A program made the translations under genes and the position numbers. Below are positions 5,904 through 13,544 of a stretch of 21,161 bases of DNA, piece by piece (position 1 is the first letter of the stretch; the number at the start of each line of letters is the position of its first letter). The stretch comes from JACMLD01 sp036500065 (GTDB lineage Bacteria; Bacteroidota; Bacteroidia; Chitinophagales; Chitinophagaceae), in assembly GCA_036500065.1 (NCBI GenBank), contig DASYCT010000429.1, forward strand, positions 1 to 21,161, given 5' to 3'. Below the pieces are notes generated by a model that searched no databases, was not told the DNA's origin, and saw only the letters and a list, made by a program, of their open reading frames with translations.

Positions 5904-6533
5904 ATGAGAGTAAAAGTATGCGGCATGACACAATTGGAGCAGGTAGACGAGCTGGCGGATGCCGGCGCTACCTTTGCCGGTTTTATCTTCTACCCGAAAA
6001 GCCCGCGGTATGTGTTCAAGCACATGACCACCACGCAGATCAGGAAGGAGAACAATATCAACAAAGTCGGCGTGTTTGTAAACGCCACGATAGAAGAAGT
6101 ACTGCACATGGTGGATGAATGCAGGTTGCACATGGTGCAGTTGCACGGCGATGAATCGCCCCGGTATTGTGAAAAGATCGCCGACTATGTATCGGTGGTA
6201 AAGGCCTTCCGCCTCAGCGACAACGACAGCGTGCAATGGATGATCAAACCGTATATGGACGTGTGCGATATGTTTATGTTTGATACGATGGGTGCGGGCT
6301 ATGGGGGTACGGGAAAGAAATTCGACTGGAGCACCCTGAAGGGGCAAACGATCGGCAAGCCGTTTTTCCTGAGCGGCGGTATCGAGGAAGGCGATGAGGA
6401 AAAGCTGAAGGAATTTGCCAAAGAACCGGTAGCCAAGGCCCTGTTTGCCGTCGACATCAACAGCCGCTTTGAAATAAGCCCGGGGATAAAAGACCTGAAG
6501 AAGGTAAAACAGTTTTGCAGCAACATGGGCTGA
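5904..6533 (+). CDS. trpF: Phosphoribosylanthranilate isomerase
   Basis: This enzyme performs the Amadori rearrangement of phosphoribosylanthranilate, between TrpD and TrpC in the pathway. It is a 209-residue (beta/alpha)8 barrel with the N-terminal motif VKVCGMT (catalytic Cys6) and the catalytic Asp127 in FMFDTMGAGYGGTGKKFDW, followed by a phosphate-binding segment FFLSGGI and VDINSRFE. The second strand GFIFYPKSPRYV is also typical. HisA, the related histidine isomerase, is encoded separately at 10235-10948, so this is not a dual-function PriA. The ATG at 5904 matches the family N-terminus. The next gene is an unexpected GNAT acetyltransferase 22 bases on. Confidence 0.97.
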   Translation: MRVKVCGMTQLEQVDELADAGATFAGFIFYPKSPRYVFKHMTTTQIRKENNINKVGVFVNATIEEVLHMVDECRLHMVQLHGDESPRYCEKIADYVSVVKAFRLSDNDSVQWMIKPYMDVCDMFMFDTMGAGYGGTGKKFDWSTLKGQTIGKPFFLSGGIEEGDEEKLKEFAKEPVAKALFAVDINSRFEISPGIKDLKKVKQFCSNMG

Positions 6534-6555
6534 GGGGCATAAAAAAACCAATCGT

Positions 6556-7074
6556 ATGATAACAATACGTACGGCCGTTGAAGCCGATTTGCCGGCGATA
6601 CTGGGCATCTACAACGACGTGATACGAACCACCACTGCGGTCTACCAGTACCAGCCGCACACATTGGAAATGAGAAAAGCATGGTTTGCCGCCAAACAGC
6701 AGGAAGGATTCCCGGTATTTGTGGCGACAGAAGGTGATACGATATGGGGATTGAGTACGATGGGCACTTTCAGAGCATGGCAGGCCTATAAATATTCGGT
6801 GGAAAACTCCATCTATGTGGCTGCCGCCGCCCGCGGAAAAGGAATCGGCCGCCTGCTGATGCCACCCATTATAGAAGCGGCCCGCCAGATGGATATGCAC
6901 ACGATTATCGCCGGCATCGACGCCACCAATGAAGTGAGCCTGCGCCTGCATAAAGGTTTTGGCTTTGAGGAAGTGGCCCATTTTAAACAGGTAGGATACA
7001 AGTTCGGGCGATGGTTGGATCTGAAGTTTTTGCAGCTGGTATTATCCACCCCGTTGGAACCGGTAGACAACTAA
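6556..7074 (+). CDS. GNAT N-acetyltransferase, phosphinothricin/methionine-sulfone acetyltransferase-like
   Basis: This is a 172-residue GNAT protein. The N-terminal block IRTAVEADLPAILGIYNDVIRTTTAVYQ resembles the Pat/Bar/MnaT (YncA) family, whose members acetylate methionine sulfone or sulfoximine and phosphinothricin, or other amino-acid-like amines. The acetyl-CoA pyrophosphate loop is RGKGIGRLLM (93-102), and the C-terminal motif is IDATNEVSLRLHKGFGFEEVAHFKQVGYKFGRWLD. The gene sits between trpF and trpB in the same direction, with spacers of 22 and 23 bases, so it should be co-transcribed and attenuated with the trp genes. No acetylation step is known in Trp synthesis. A protective role against an amino-acid analogue or a side product is speculation. 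It could also be a recent passenger. Confidence 0.88.
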   Translation: MITIRTAVEADLPAILGIYNDVIRTTTAVYQYQPHTLEMRKAWFAAKQQEGFPVFVATEGDTIWGLSTMGTFRAWQAYKYSVENSIYVAAAARGKGIGRLLMPPIIEAARQMDMHTIIAGIDATNEVSLRLHKGFGFEEVAHFKQVGYKFGRWLDLKFLQLVLSTPLEPVDN

Positions 7075-7097
7075 TTATTAAAATCATTCGACATAAA

Positions 7098-8342
7098 ATG
7101 AAGCCTGAAATACAAAATATACGTTCTGTGGGAGTCGAAGAAGCCCGTGCTTCCTACGCTGCTCCCAGCGAGAGAGGCTATTACGGAAAATTCGGCGGCG
7201 CCTATATTCCCGAAATGCTGCACCGCAACGTGGAGGAATTAAAATCCCGCTACCTCGAAATCATGTACGAGGCATCCTTTCAAAAGGAATTCCGTGCATT
7301 GCTCAAGGATTATGTAGGCAGGCCCACGCCCTTATATCTCGCTACCCGTCTCAGCAAACAATTCAACACAAACATTTATTTAAAGCGTGAAGATCTCTGC
7401 CATACCGGTGCGCACAAGATCAATAATACCATCGGCCAGATACTACTGGCGCAACGCCTCGGCAAGAAACGCATCATAGCCGAAACCGGCGCAGGCCAGC
7501 ATGGTGTGGCCACTGCAACGGTCTGCGCGCTAAAAGGCGTGGAATGTATCGTCTATATGGGAGAAAAAGATATTGAACGCCAGGCGCCCAATGTGGCCCG
7601 GATGAAAATGCTCGGGGCGACCGTTATTCCTGCGCTCAGCGGCAGCAAGACACTGAAAGACGCCACCAACGAAGCTATACGCGACTGGATCAACAACCCC
7701 ATCGACACTCACTATATCATCGGCTCGGTGGTAGGTCCGCATCCTTATCCTGACATGGTGGCCCGTTTTCAAAGTGTCATCAGCGAAGAGACAAGAATAC
7801 AGCTAAAGGAAAAAACCGGCAGCGAACTCCCCGATTATGTGATGGCCTGCGTGGGTGGAGGCAGCAATGCTGCCGGTGCGTTCTACCATTACCTTGATGA
7901 ATTGAGTGTGCAGCTCGTGGCAGTGGAAGCGGCAGGTCTTGGCATCGACAGCGGCATGAGTGCAGCCACGACACAATTGGGAAAACCCGGTGTGCTTCAC
8001 GGCAGCAAAAGCCTGGTGATGCAAACCGAAGACGGGCAGGTCGTAGAGCCACACAGCATTTCGGCGGGCCTGGATTACCCGGGCATCGGCCCCCTGCACG
8101 CGCATTTGTTTGAAAGTGGCCGGGGCCGTTTCTTAAGCGCCACGGACGATGAGGCACTTAAAGCAGCTTTTGAACTTTGCAGGCTGGAAGGCATTATCCC
8201 AGCGCTCGAAAGCGCACATGCCCTTGCCGCATTAAAACAAATGCAATTCAAGGAAAAAGATACCGTAGTCGTTTGTTTGAGCGGCCGGGGCGATAAAGAT
8301 TTGGCTACGTACATGAAAGCAATGGAGGAAGGTAAAAAATAG
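7098..8342 (+). CDS. trpB: Tryptophan synthase beta chain
   Basis: This PLP enzyme condenses indole with serine to form tryptophan, in an alpha2beta2 complex with TrpA. It has 414 residues, somewhat longer than the E. coli protein because of an N-terminal extension before GYYGKFGGAYIPEML, the canonical start of the fold. The PLP lysine is Lys107 in REDLCHTGAHKINN. The catalytic Glu lies in AETGAGQHGVATAT, and the phosphate-binding glycine loop is CVGGGSNAAG (251-260). The C-terminal SGRGDKD holds the Ser near the PLP ring nitrogen. I chose the ATG at 7098, because the frame's earlier ATG at 7011 lies inside the upstream GNAT gene. It is a TrpB1-type, TrpA-partnered enzyme by its motifs, with trpA starting 3 bases after its stop. 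Confidence 0.98.
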   Translation: MKPEIQNIRSVGVEEARASYAAPSERGYYGKFGGAYIPEMLHRNVEELKSRYLEIMYEASFQKEFRALLKDYVGRPTPLYLATRLSKQFNTNIYLKREDLCHTGAHKINNTIGQILLAQRLGKKRIIAETGAGQHGVATATVCALKGVECIVYMGEKDIERQAPNVARMKMLGATVIPALSGSKTLKDATNEAIRDWINNPIDTHYIIGSVVGPHPYPDMVARFQSVISEETRIQLKEKTGSELPDYVMACVGGGSNAAGAFYHYLDELSVQLVAVEAAGLGIDSGMSAATTQLGKPGVLHGSKSLVMQTEDGQVVEPHSISAGLDYPGIGPLHAHLFESGRGRFLSATDDEALKAAFELCRLEGIIPALESAHALAALKQMQFKEKDTVVVCLSGRGDKDLATYMKAMEEGKK

Positions 8343-8345
8343 GTT

Positions 8346-9116
8346 ATGAACAAGATCCAGCAATTGTTTGCCGCCAAAGGGCAGCGTGTTTTAAATGTAT
8401 ATTGTACCGCAGGTTACCCACAGCTTGACAGCACCCTCCCCGTTATGAAGGCGCTCCAAAACAACGGAGCCGATCTTATCGAACTGGGTATGCCTTATAG
8501 CGATCCCCTTGCCGACGGGCCGGTTATCCAGGCCAGCAGCGCAAGAGCGCTCGCCAATGGCATGACCATCGCCACCCTGTTCAAGCAGCTAAAAGATTTC
8601 CGAAAGGATATTCATGTGCCGGTCATACTGATGGGCTATATGAACCCGGTATTGCAATACGGTTTTGAACGCTTCTGCGCCGATGCCGCCGCCGTGGGTA
8701 TCAGCGGGCTTATCCTGCCCGACCTCCCGGAATACGAGTTTGAAACAGAATATGGCGCGATTATTAAGAAGCATGGCCTCGACTTCATTTTTCTTGTTAC
8801 CCCCGAAACATCCGAGGCAAGGGTGCGGCGGCTGGATGAGTTGAGCACCGGGTTCCTTTATGCCGTATCGTCTTCCTCCACTACGGGTAATGAAAAAGAT
8901 TTTAACAAAGTAGAGCAATACCTGCAGCGTTTGAAAGCGATGAAGCTGAAAAACCCGGTACTGGTGGGCTTTGGCATCAAAGACAAGGCAACGTTCGACG
9001 CCGCCTGCAAATATGCCAATGGCGCGATTATCGGCACGGCGGTGATTAAGACACTGGAAAAAGCTGCCAATATTGAAACGGCTATTAAAGAATTTCTTGT
9101 AAGTGTAAAAGGATGA
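8346..9116 (+). CDS. trpA: Tryptophan synthase alpha chain
   Basis: This subunit cleaves indole-3-glycerol phosphate to glyceraldehyde-3-phosphate and indole, which is channelled to TrpB. It is a 256-residue (beta/alpha)8 barrel. The catalytic Glu46 and Asp57 are visible in LIELGMPYSDPLADGPVIQ, and the phosphate-binding loop region VGFGIKD and GAIIGTAVIK is near the C-terminus. The active-site loop appears as SSSSTTGNEKD in place of the commoner VTG sequence, still compatible with the family. It starts 3 bases after trpB. Its stop overlaps the ATG of the next gene by four bases (ATGA), implying translational coupling to a membrane protein. Confidence 0.97.
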   Translation: MNKIQQLFAAKGQRVLNVYCTAGYPQLDSTLPVMKALQNNGADLIELGMPYSDPLADGPVIQASSARALANGMTIATLFKQLKDFRKDIHVPVILMGYMNPVLQYGFERFCADAAAVGISGLILPDLPEYEFETEYGAIIKKHGLDFIFLVTPETSEARVRRLDELSTGFLYAVSSSSTTGNEKDFNKVEQYLQRLKAMKLKNPVLVGFGIKDKATFDAACKYANGAIIGTAVIKTLEKAANIETAIKEFLVSVKG

Positions 9117-9649
9117 AAAGAATTGTACAAATAGCATTTGCCGTTTATTGCATCGTGGGCATCGGCTCGCTGATGTTGATGACACGATTTGCGTATTACG
9201 ATGCCGCGGGCCGGGATCGGTTTATCGCCCGCCATGCATTGATTCTTATCCTGTTTGCTATATTGGCGGGACTAGGTGGCTTCTTTATGGTTAAAACAGC
9301 ATTTGTTGAAAAATACCAGCAGCGTGTAGCTCAGCGCCCCTGGGTTAAAATAGTCGCTCCGGTGCTGTTGACAATCGTGTGTTTTATCGTCAACCTCGGT
9401 TTCCTGTTCGGCTACGATTCGATGGCGGCAGATACCGGCACCTATCGGCTCAGGGGGTTTGTGACAAACAAGATAGTGACACATGGCAAAGGCAACGGCT
9501 ATTTCGTATGGGTCAGGGATGACTTCAAGGCTACTGTGTATAAATTTGAAGTAACCCGGGCCGTTTATGATAAAACGCCTTTGACGAGCGAGTTTGATAA
9601 ACAGTTCAATATCGACAAATTGGGCATATTATACAGAAAAGAAGAATGA
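9113..9649 (+). CDS. Three-helix membrane protein of unknown function, between trpA and hisH
   Basis: I do not recognise this 178-residue protein. Three hydrophobic segments are visible at about residues 5-24, 41-60 and 79-100. The loop 61-79 (KTAFVEKYQQRVAQRPWVK) is rich in basic residues and so should be cytoplasmic. The 78-residue C-terminal part would then lie on the periplasmic side; it is mixed and beta-rich (LRGFVTNKIVTHGKGNGYFVWV). There is no signal peptide cleavage site, lipobox or catalytic motif that I can name. The gene overlaps trpA by ATGA at its start and hisH by ATGA at its end (9646-9649), so it is locked into the transcript and probably translationally coupled on both sides. 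A link to amino-acid synthesis or transport would be a guess from context. Confidence 0.8.
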   Translation: MKRIVQIAFAVYCIVGIGSLMLMTRFAYYDAAGRDRFIARHALILILFAILAGLGGFFMVKTAFVEKYQQRVAQRPWVKIVAPVLLTIVCFIVNLGFLFGYDSMAADTGTYRLRGFVTNKIVTHGKGNGYFVWVRDDFKATVYKFEVTRAVYDKTPLTSEFDKQFNIDKLGILYRKEE

Positions 9650-10233
9650 GTACAGTAATCATCAAATACAACGCCGGTAATATACAATCCGTTCTGTATG
9701 CCCTCGAACGCATCGGGGCGGAAGCAACCGTTACGGACGATGTGGCAACGATCCAGCAGGCCGATAAGATCATATTCCCCGGTGTGGGAGAGGCCAGCAC
9801 GGCCATGAACTATCTCAAAGAAAGAAAGCTGGATGAAGTGATCACCCGGTTGCAACAACCTGTGTTGGGCATCTGCCTGGGCATGCAACTGATGTGCGCT
9901 TATTCGGAGGAAAACGATACTCCCTGCCTCGGCATCTTTAAAGAAACGGTAAAACAGTTCCGGGGAGACGCTTCCTTTAAAGTGCCGCAGATAGGATGGA
10001 ATAATATCTATGATCTGAAAACGGGCTTGTTTGCCGGGCTTCCGCAAAACAGTTACTGTTATTTTGTACATGGGTATTATGCGTCCCTTGGTGAACATAC
10101 CATTGCCACCACCGATTATATACATCCTTACAGCGCCGGGCTACACCGTGATAATTTTTACGGTGTGCAGTTCCACCCCGAGAAGAGCGCTGCGGCAGGA
10201 GAACAAATTCTAAAAAACTTTTTGAACTTATAA
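9646..10233 (+). CDS. hisH: Imidazole glycerol phosphate synthase, glutaminase subunit
   Basis: This class I glutamine amidotransferase forms the HisH-HisF complex and supplies ammonia for formation of imidazole glycerol phosphate. It has 195 residues. It shows KYNAGNIQSVLYALERIG at the N-terminus, the oxyanion strand FPGVGEASTAM (44-54), the nucleophile elbow GICLGMQ with Cys77, and VQFHPEKS with His177 and Glu179. The start overlaps the preceding membrane-protein gene by ATGA, so no dedicated promoter is visible immediately upstream. In most his operons hisH directly follows hisB; here the trp operon lies between them. hisA begins one base after its stop. Confidence 0.97.
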   Translation: MSTVIIKYNAGNIQSVLYALERIGAEATVTDDVATIQQADKIIFPGVGEASTAMNYLKERKLDEVITRLQQPVLGICLGMQLMCAYSEENDTPCLGIFKETVKQFRGDASFKVPQIGWNNIYDLKTGLFAGLPQNSYCYFVHGYYASLGEHTIATTDYIHPYSAGLHRDNFYGVQFHPEKSAAAGEQILKNFLNL

Positions 10234-10234
10234 T

Positions 10235-10948
10235 ATGGAGATCATCCCGGCCATCGACATTATAGACGGTAAATGCGTGCGGCTCACGCAGGGCGATTAT
10301 AACCAGAAGAAAGTGTACAACGAACATCCGCTGGAAGTGGCGAAACAGTTTGAAGCGACGGGACTAAGGCGGCTGCACCTCGTGGACCTCGACGGCGCTA
10401 AAGCCGGTGCGGTGAAGAACTGGAAAGTGCTGGAAGCCATTGCCGGTAAAACCTCGCTGGTGGTCGACTTCGGGGGCGGCATCAAACAGGAAGAGGACCT
10501 CGACATCGTATTCAACTCCGGCGCCGAACTGGCTACCATCGGCAGCCTGGCGGTGAAGAACGAAAAACTGTTTGTACAATGGCTGCAACAATACGGTGCG
10601 GATAAATTTTTACTGGGGGCCGATGCGAAAGAGGAAAAGATTGCCGTCGGGGGTTGGTTGGAAACGACGGGTATATGGGTATATGATTTTATAGAAAGAT
10701 ATATCCGGCACGGTGTGCAGCAGGTATTCTGCACCGATGTCAGCAAGGATGGTTTGCTGGAAGGACCTTCGACGGACCTGTACAAAGAGATCCTCGATCG
10801 GTTTCCCTCCCTGCATTTTATCGCCAGCGGTGGCGTCAGCTCCACAAAAGACCTGGAATCATTGCAAAAGATAGGATGCAAAGGCGTTATTGTCGGGAAA
10901 GCGATTTATGAAGGAAGGATTAAACTGGAAGACCTGGTTAAATTATAG
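10235..10948 (+). CDS. hisA: ProFAR isomerase (phosphoribosylformimino-AICAR-phosphate isomerase)
   Basis: This enzyme catalyses the Amadori rearrangement of ProFAR to PRFAR in histidine synthesis. It is a 237-residue half-repeat (beta/alpha)8 barrel. The general acid/base residues are Asp8 in IIPAIDIIDGKCVRL and Asp130 in LLGADAKEEK. Further family blocks are DLDGAKAG (51-58), the phosphate loop VDFGGGIK (77-84) and ASGGVSS plus VGKAIYEG in the second half. TrpF is present separately in the window, so a HisA-only role is expected. Spacing is one base after hisH and two bases before hisF, consistent with tight translational coupling. Confidence 0.97.
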   Translation: MEIIPAIDIIDGKCVRLTQGDYNQKKVYNEHPLEVAKQFEATGLRRLHLVDLDGAKAGAVKNWKVLEAIAGKTSLVVDFGGGIKQEEDLDIVFNSGAELATIGSLAVKNEKLFVQWLQQYGADKFLLGADAKEEKIAVGGWLETTGIWVYDFIERYIRHGVQQVFCTDVSKDGLLEGPSTDLYKEILDRFPSLHFIASGGVSSTKDLESLQKIGCKGVIVGKAIYEGRIKLEDLVKL

Positions 10949-10950
10949 CT

Positions 10951-11712
10951 ATGCTTACAAAAAGGATCATACCCTGCCTCGATATAAAAGACGGGCGCAC
11001 CGTGAAGGGCGTCAATTTTGAAAGCCTGCGTGATGCGGGTGACCCTGTCGAGCTGGGAGCGTTGTACGCGCAGCAGGGCGCCGACGAACTGGTATTCCTT
11101 GATATAACGGCTACCAACGAGAAGCGTAAAACCCTGCGGGAACTGGTCAACCGTATTGCTCATCATATCAATATCCCGTTCACGGTGGGTGGCGGCATCT
11201 CGGGAGTAGACGATGTAAGCCTGCTGCTGCAGAACGGCGCCGATAAAATATCTGTCAATACGGCGGCATTTAAAAATCCCACACTTATCAACGAACTCGC
11301 AAAAGAATTTGGGAGCCAGTGCGTGGTGCTGGCCATCGATACCCGGCAGGAAGCTGACGGTCAATGGTATGTGTATCTCAACGGCGGAAGGGTAAAAACC
11401 GATGCGCTTTGCTTCGACTGGGCCAAAAAAGGCGTGGATGCCGGGGCGGGAGAGATCCTGCTCACTTCCATGAACCACGATGGCACCAAACAGGGCTTTG
11501 CCATCGACATCACCCGTCGGCTGGCGGAAAGCCTGCCGGTGCCCGTCATCGCCAGCGGGGGAGGAGGCACCCTGGCCCATTTCACCGATGTTTTTCTAAA
11601 CGCCAAAGCCGATGCCGCCCTTGCCGCCAGCATTTTTCACTTTAAGGAGATTGCCATTCCCGAATTAAAGGGATATTTGCAGCAGCAAAACATCCCCGTA
11701 AGACCGTGGTAG
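10951..11712 (+). CDS. hisF: Imidazole glycerol phosphate synthase, cyclase subunit
   Basis: The cyclase partner of HisH converts PRFAR and ammonia to imidazole glycerol phosphate and AICAR, the latter feeding back to purine synthesis. It is a 253-residue (beta/alpha)8 barrel. The catalytic Asp11 lies in KRIIPCLDIKDGRTVKG and Asp130 in VVLAIDTRQ. Other blocks are FLDITAT (49-55), VGGGISGVDD (79-88), the typical GAGEILLTSMNHDGT and ASGGGGTLAHF. The gate and phosphate-loop residues look intact. It lies two bases after hisA and 34 bases before hisIE, a spacer that holds no recognisable signal. Confidence 0.98.
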   Translation: MLTKRIIPCLDIKDGRTVKGVNFESLRDAGDPVELGALYAQQGADELVFLDITATNEKRKTLRELVNRIAHHINIPFTVGGGISGVDDVSLLLQNGADKISVNTAAFKNPTLINELAKEFGSQCVVLAIDTRQEADGQWYVYLNGGRVKTDALCFDWAKKGVDAGAGEILLTSMNHDGTKQGFAIDITRRLAESLPVPVIASGGGGTLAHFTDVFLNAKADAALAASIFHFKEIAIPELKGYLQQQNIPVRPW

Positions 11713-11746
11713 GAATAACCGCTATATGGGGTGAAATGATTATAGA

Positions 11747-12349
11747 ATGAATATGAAGATTGAATTTAAGAAATATGCCGATGGCCTCGCGCCTGCCGTT
11801 ATACAGGATTTTAAAACACAGAAAGTCCTGATGCTCGGGTTCATGAACGAAGAAGCCCTTCAAAAAACAATGACCGGCGGCAAAGTGACGTTTTACAGCC
11901 GTAGCAAGAAAAGACTGTGGACAAAAGGGGAAGAAAGCGGTCATTTCCTGCTGGTGAAAGAGGTCCTGCCCGATTGTGACAACGACACCCTGCTCATTAA
12001 AGCCGAGCCGCTCGGACCGGTATGTCACACCGGCGCCGACACCTGCTGGAGCGAACGCAACCATAGCGAGGATTTTTTGTTCTATTTGGAGGACATTATA
12101 AAGCTGCGGAAGATGGCAGACGACCAGAAGTCGTATGTGCGACAGTTGTTTCAGAAAGGAATCAATAAAATTGCACAGAAAGTAGGCGAGGAAGCAGTGG
12201 AAATGGTCATAGAAGCGAAGGATTCAAACGACGAGTTATTCCTTAATGAGTCGGCCGACCTGCTTTTTCACTACCTGGTTTTGCTGAATGCCAAGGGACA
12301 GAACCTGGAAGCGGTCATCAACATTTTAAAACAACGTCATTCAAAATAA
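11747..12349 (+). CDS. hisI: Bifunctional phosphoribosyl-AMP cyclohydrolase / phosphoribosyl-ATP pyrophosphatase
   Basis: This fused HisI-HisE enzyme carries out the second and third steps of histidine synthesis. The cyclohydrolase domain (about 1-108) shows VLMLGFMNEEAL, FYSRSKKRLWTKGEESG, the metal site DCDNDTLL (76-83) and the zinc-binding cysteines in CHTGADTCW (93-101). The pyrophosphatase domain (about 110-200) shows the MazG-like helices with KVGEEAVEMVIEA (145-157) and ESADLLFHYLVLL (168-180). The 200-residue length is normal for the fusion. ATG codons at 11747 and 11753 both fit, and I kept the first. It is the last his gene seen here. The next gene begins one base after its stop. 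Confidence 0.97.
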   Translation: MNMKIEFKKYADGLAPAVIQDFKTQKVLMLGFMNEEALQKTMTGGKVTFYSRSKKRLWTKGEESGHFLLVKEVLPDCDNDTLLIKAEPLGPVCHTGADTCWSERNHSEDFLFYLEDIIKLRKMADDQKSYVRQLFQKGINKIAQKVGEEAVEMVIEAKDSNDELFLNESADLLFHYLVLLNAKGQNLEAVINILKQRHSK

Positions 12350-12350
12350 T

Positions 12351-13475
12351 ATGAAGAAAGTAATTGTATTGTTTTTCTGCCTGCCCCTCGTGGCCCTGGC
12401 GCAGTCAAAGAAACCGCCGGTTGCTGACGTAGAGCAAAAACAATTGCTTGTCACCGGCAGGGTAACGGGCGCCGATGAGGGTACCCGTGTTTTTTTGACC
12501 GATGCCAATATACCAACCGATACCATCTGCCGCGCAACGGTTAAAAACGGGAGCTTTGTACTGAAAGGAAGCCTGCAGGAACCGCTGTTGCTGAACATCG
12601 TCTTTGATGCGGCGAAAAAGAAAACCCTGTTATTCCTCGACAATTCGGTTATTACGATATCAGGTAGTCTTGCCGAAATACAAAAGCTGAAGGTAAGCGG
12701 CTCGCCTACGCAGCAGGACTTTGATGCATTCCAGGAAACGTTCAACCCGCTGTTCAACCGCTTCTCGGCCATCAACCAGAAAGCCAAAATGAGCGGGGGA
12801 ATGACAGACAGCATGCAACTGGAATCTGCTCATCTCTATACGGCCATCGAGCAAAAGATAGATTCTTTCCTGCAACAGCATCCACGCTCGGCAGTAAGCC
12901 CCTTCCTGGTGCTCGTCACACTCGGGCTTTCGGAAGACATGAACATAGCCCAAAACCGCCTGGCCAGTCTCGACAAAACAGCACAGGATAGTTATTTCGG
13001 CCGATACCTGGGCAAATACCTGCAGGATAAAATAGCGGAAGCCACCATCGGCGCCATAGGGTCGGAGGCCATCGATTTTACGCAAAACGATACGGTGGGC
13101 AAACCCGTCACCCTTTCCTCTTTCAAAGGCAAATATGTACTGGTCGATTTCTGGGCAAGCTGGTGCGGCCCCTGCCGCATGGAAAACCCCAATGTGGTGG
13201 CTACCTTTAACCAGTTTAAGGACAAAAACTTTACTGTTCTCGGCGTATCGCTCGACAAGGCGAAAGATGCCTGGCTGAAAGCCATCGCCGCTGACAACCT
13301 CCACTGGACACAGGTAAGTGATTTGAAATACTGGTCCAACGAAGTGGCGCAGAAATATCATGTGGAAAGCATACCTACCAACTTTCTCATAGGTCCCGAT
13401 GGCAAAATCGTGGCCAGGAACCTCCGGGGAGAAGAATTGAAGGCAAAACTCTGCGAATTGCTCGGATGCAACTAG
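12351..13475 (+). CDS. Exported thioredoxin-like protein with DUF4369-type N-terminal domain
   Basis: This 374-residue protein has an N-terminal signal peptide (MKKVIVLFFCLPLVALA, likely cleaved before QSK). A beta-rich region (about 30-125) follows, resembling the DUF4369 domain found with thioredoxin-like proteins in Bacteroidota (VTGRVTGADEGTRVFL, then GSFVLKGSL). Then come a helical linker and a TlpA/AhpC-TSA-type domain (about 235-374) with WCGPC at 271-275 and cis-Pro in SIPTNF (342). Proteins of this kind act as periplasmic disulfide reductases, often in cytochrome maturation or envelope redox upkeep. The substrate here is unknown. The gene starts one base after hisIE and so is probably co-transcribed with the his genes, although no functional link to histidine synthesis is known. 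Confidence 0.88.
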   Translation: MKKVIVLFFCLPLVALAQSKKPPVADVEQKQLLVTGRVTGADEGTRVFLTDANIPTDTICRATVKNGSFVLKGSLQEPLLLNIVFDAAKKKTLLFLDNSVITISGSLAEIQKLKVSGSPTQQDFDAFQETFNPLFNRFSAINQKAKMSGGMTDSMQLESAHLYTAIEQKIDSFLQQHPRSAVSPFLVLVTLGLSEDMNIAQNRLASLDKTAQDSYFGRYLGKYLQDKIAEATIGAIGSEAIDFTQNDTVGKPVTLSSFKGKYVLVDFWASWCGPCRMENPNVVATFNQFKDKNFTVLGVSLDKAKDAWLKAIAADNLHWTQVSDLKYWSNEVAQKYHVESIPTNFLIGPDGKIVARNLRGEELKAKLCELLGCN

Positions 13476-13486
13476 GCTCCGATGGC

Positions 13487-13505
13487 AGTTACTGGCCCGG
13501 TAGCT
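13487..13505 (+). terminator. Weak candidate terminator after the trp-his transcript
   Basis: AGTTACTG (13487-13494) can pair with CGGTAGCT (13498-13505) with two G-U pairs, followed by an A-rich tract (ACTAAAAATAAAT) rather than a T run. It is the only hairpin I see within 40 bases of the stop at 13475. The poor tail makes a Rho-independent terminator doubtful. Confidence 0.25.
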
Positions 13506-13544
13506 ACTAAAAATAAATGGACTTCGGCGAATAATAAACGGTTG

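Noticed and set aside
5589..6608. Long open frame on the - strand opposite trpC and trpF (339 codons)
   Set aside because: It is the antisense shadow of two certain genes, has no recognisable domains, and its composition mirrors the + strand codons.
7011..7097. N-terminal extension of trpB overlapping the GNAT gene
   Set aside because: The segment is the GNAT gene read in another frame; the ATG at 7098 has a normal 23-base spacer.
9541..9548. TAAATTTG, an exact match to the Bacteroidota -7 box about 98 bases before hisH, a possible internal his promoter
   Set aside because: No TTG lies at the right distance upstream, and it is inside a coding region (YKFEV). AT-rich 8-mers of this form occur by chance. 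It remains the main candidate if hisH has its own promoter.
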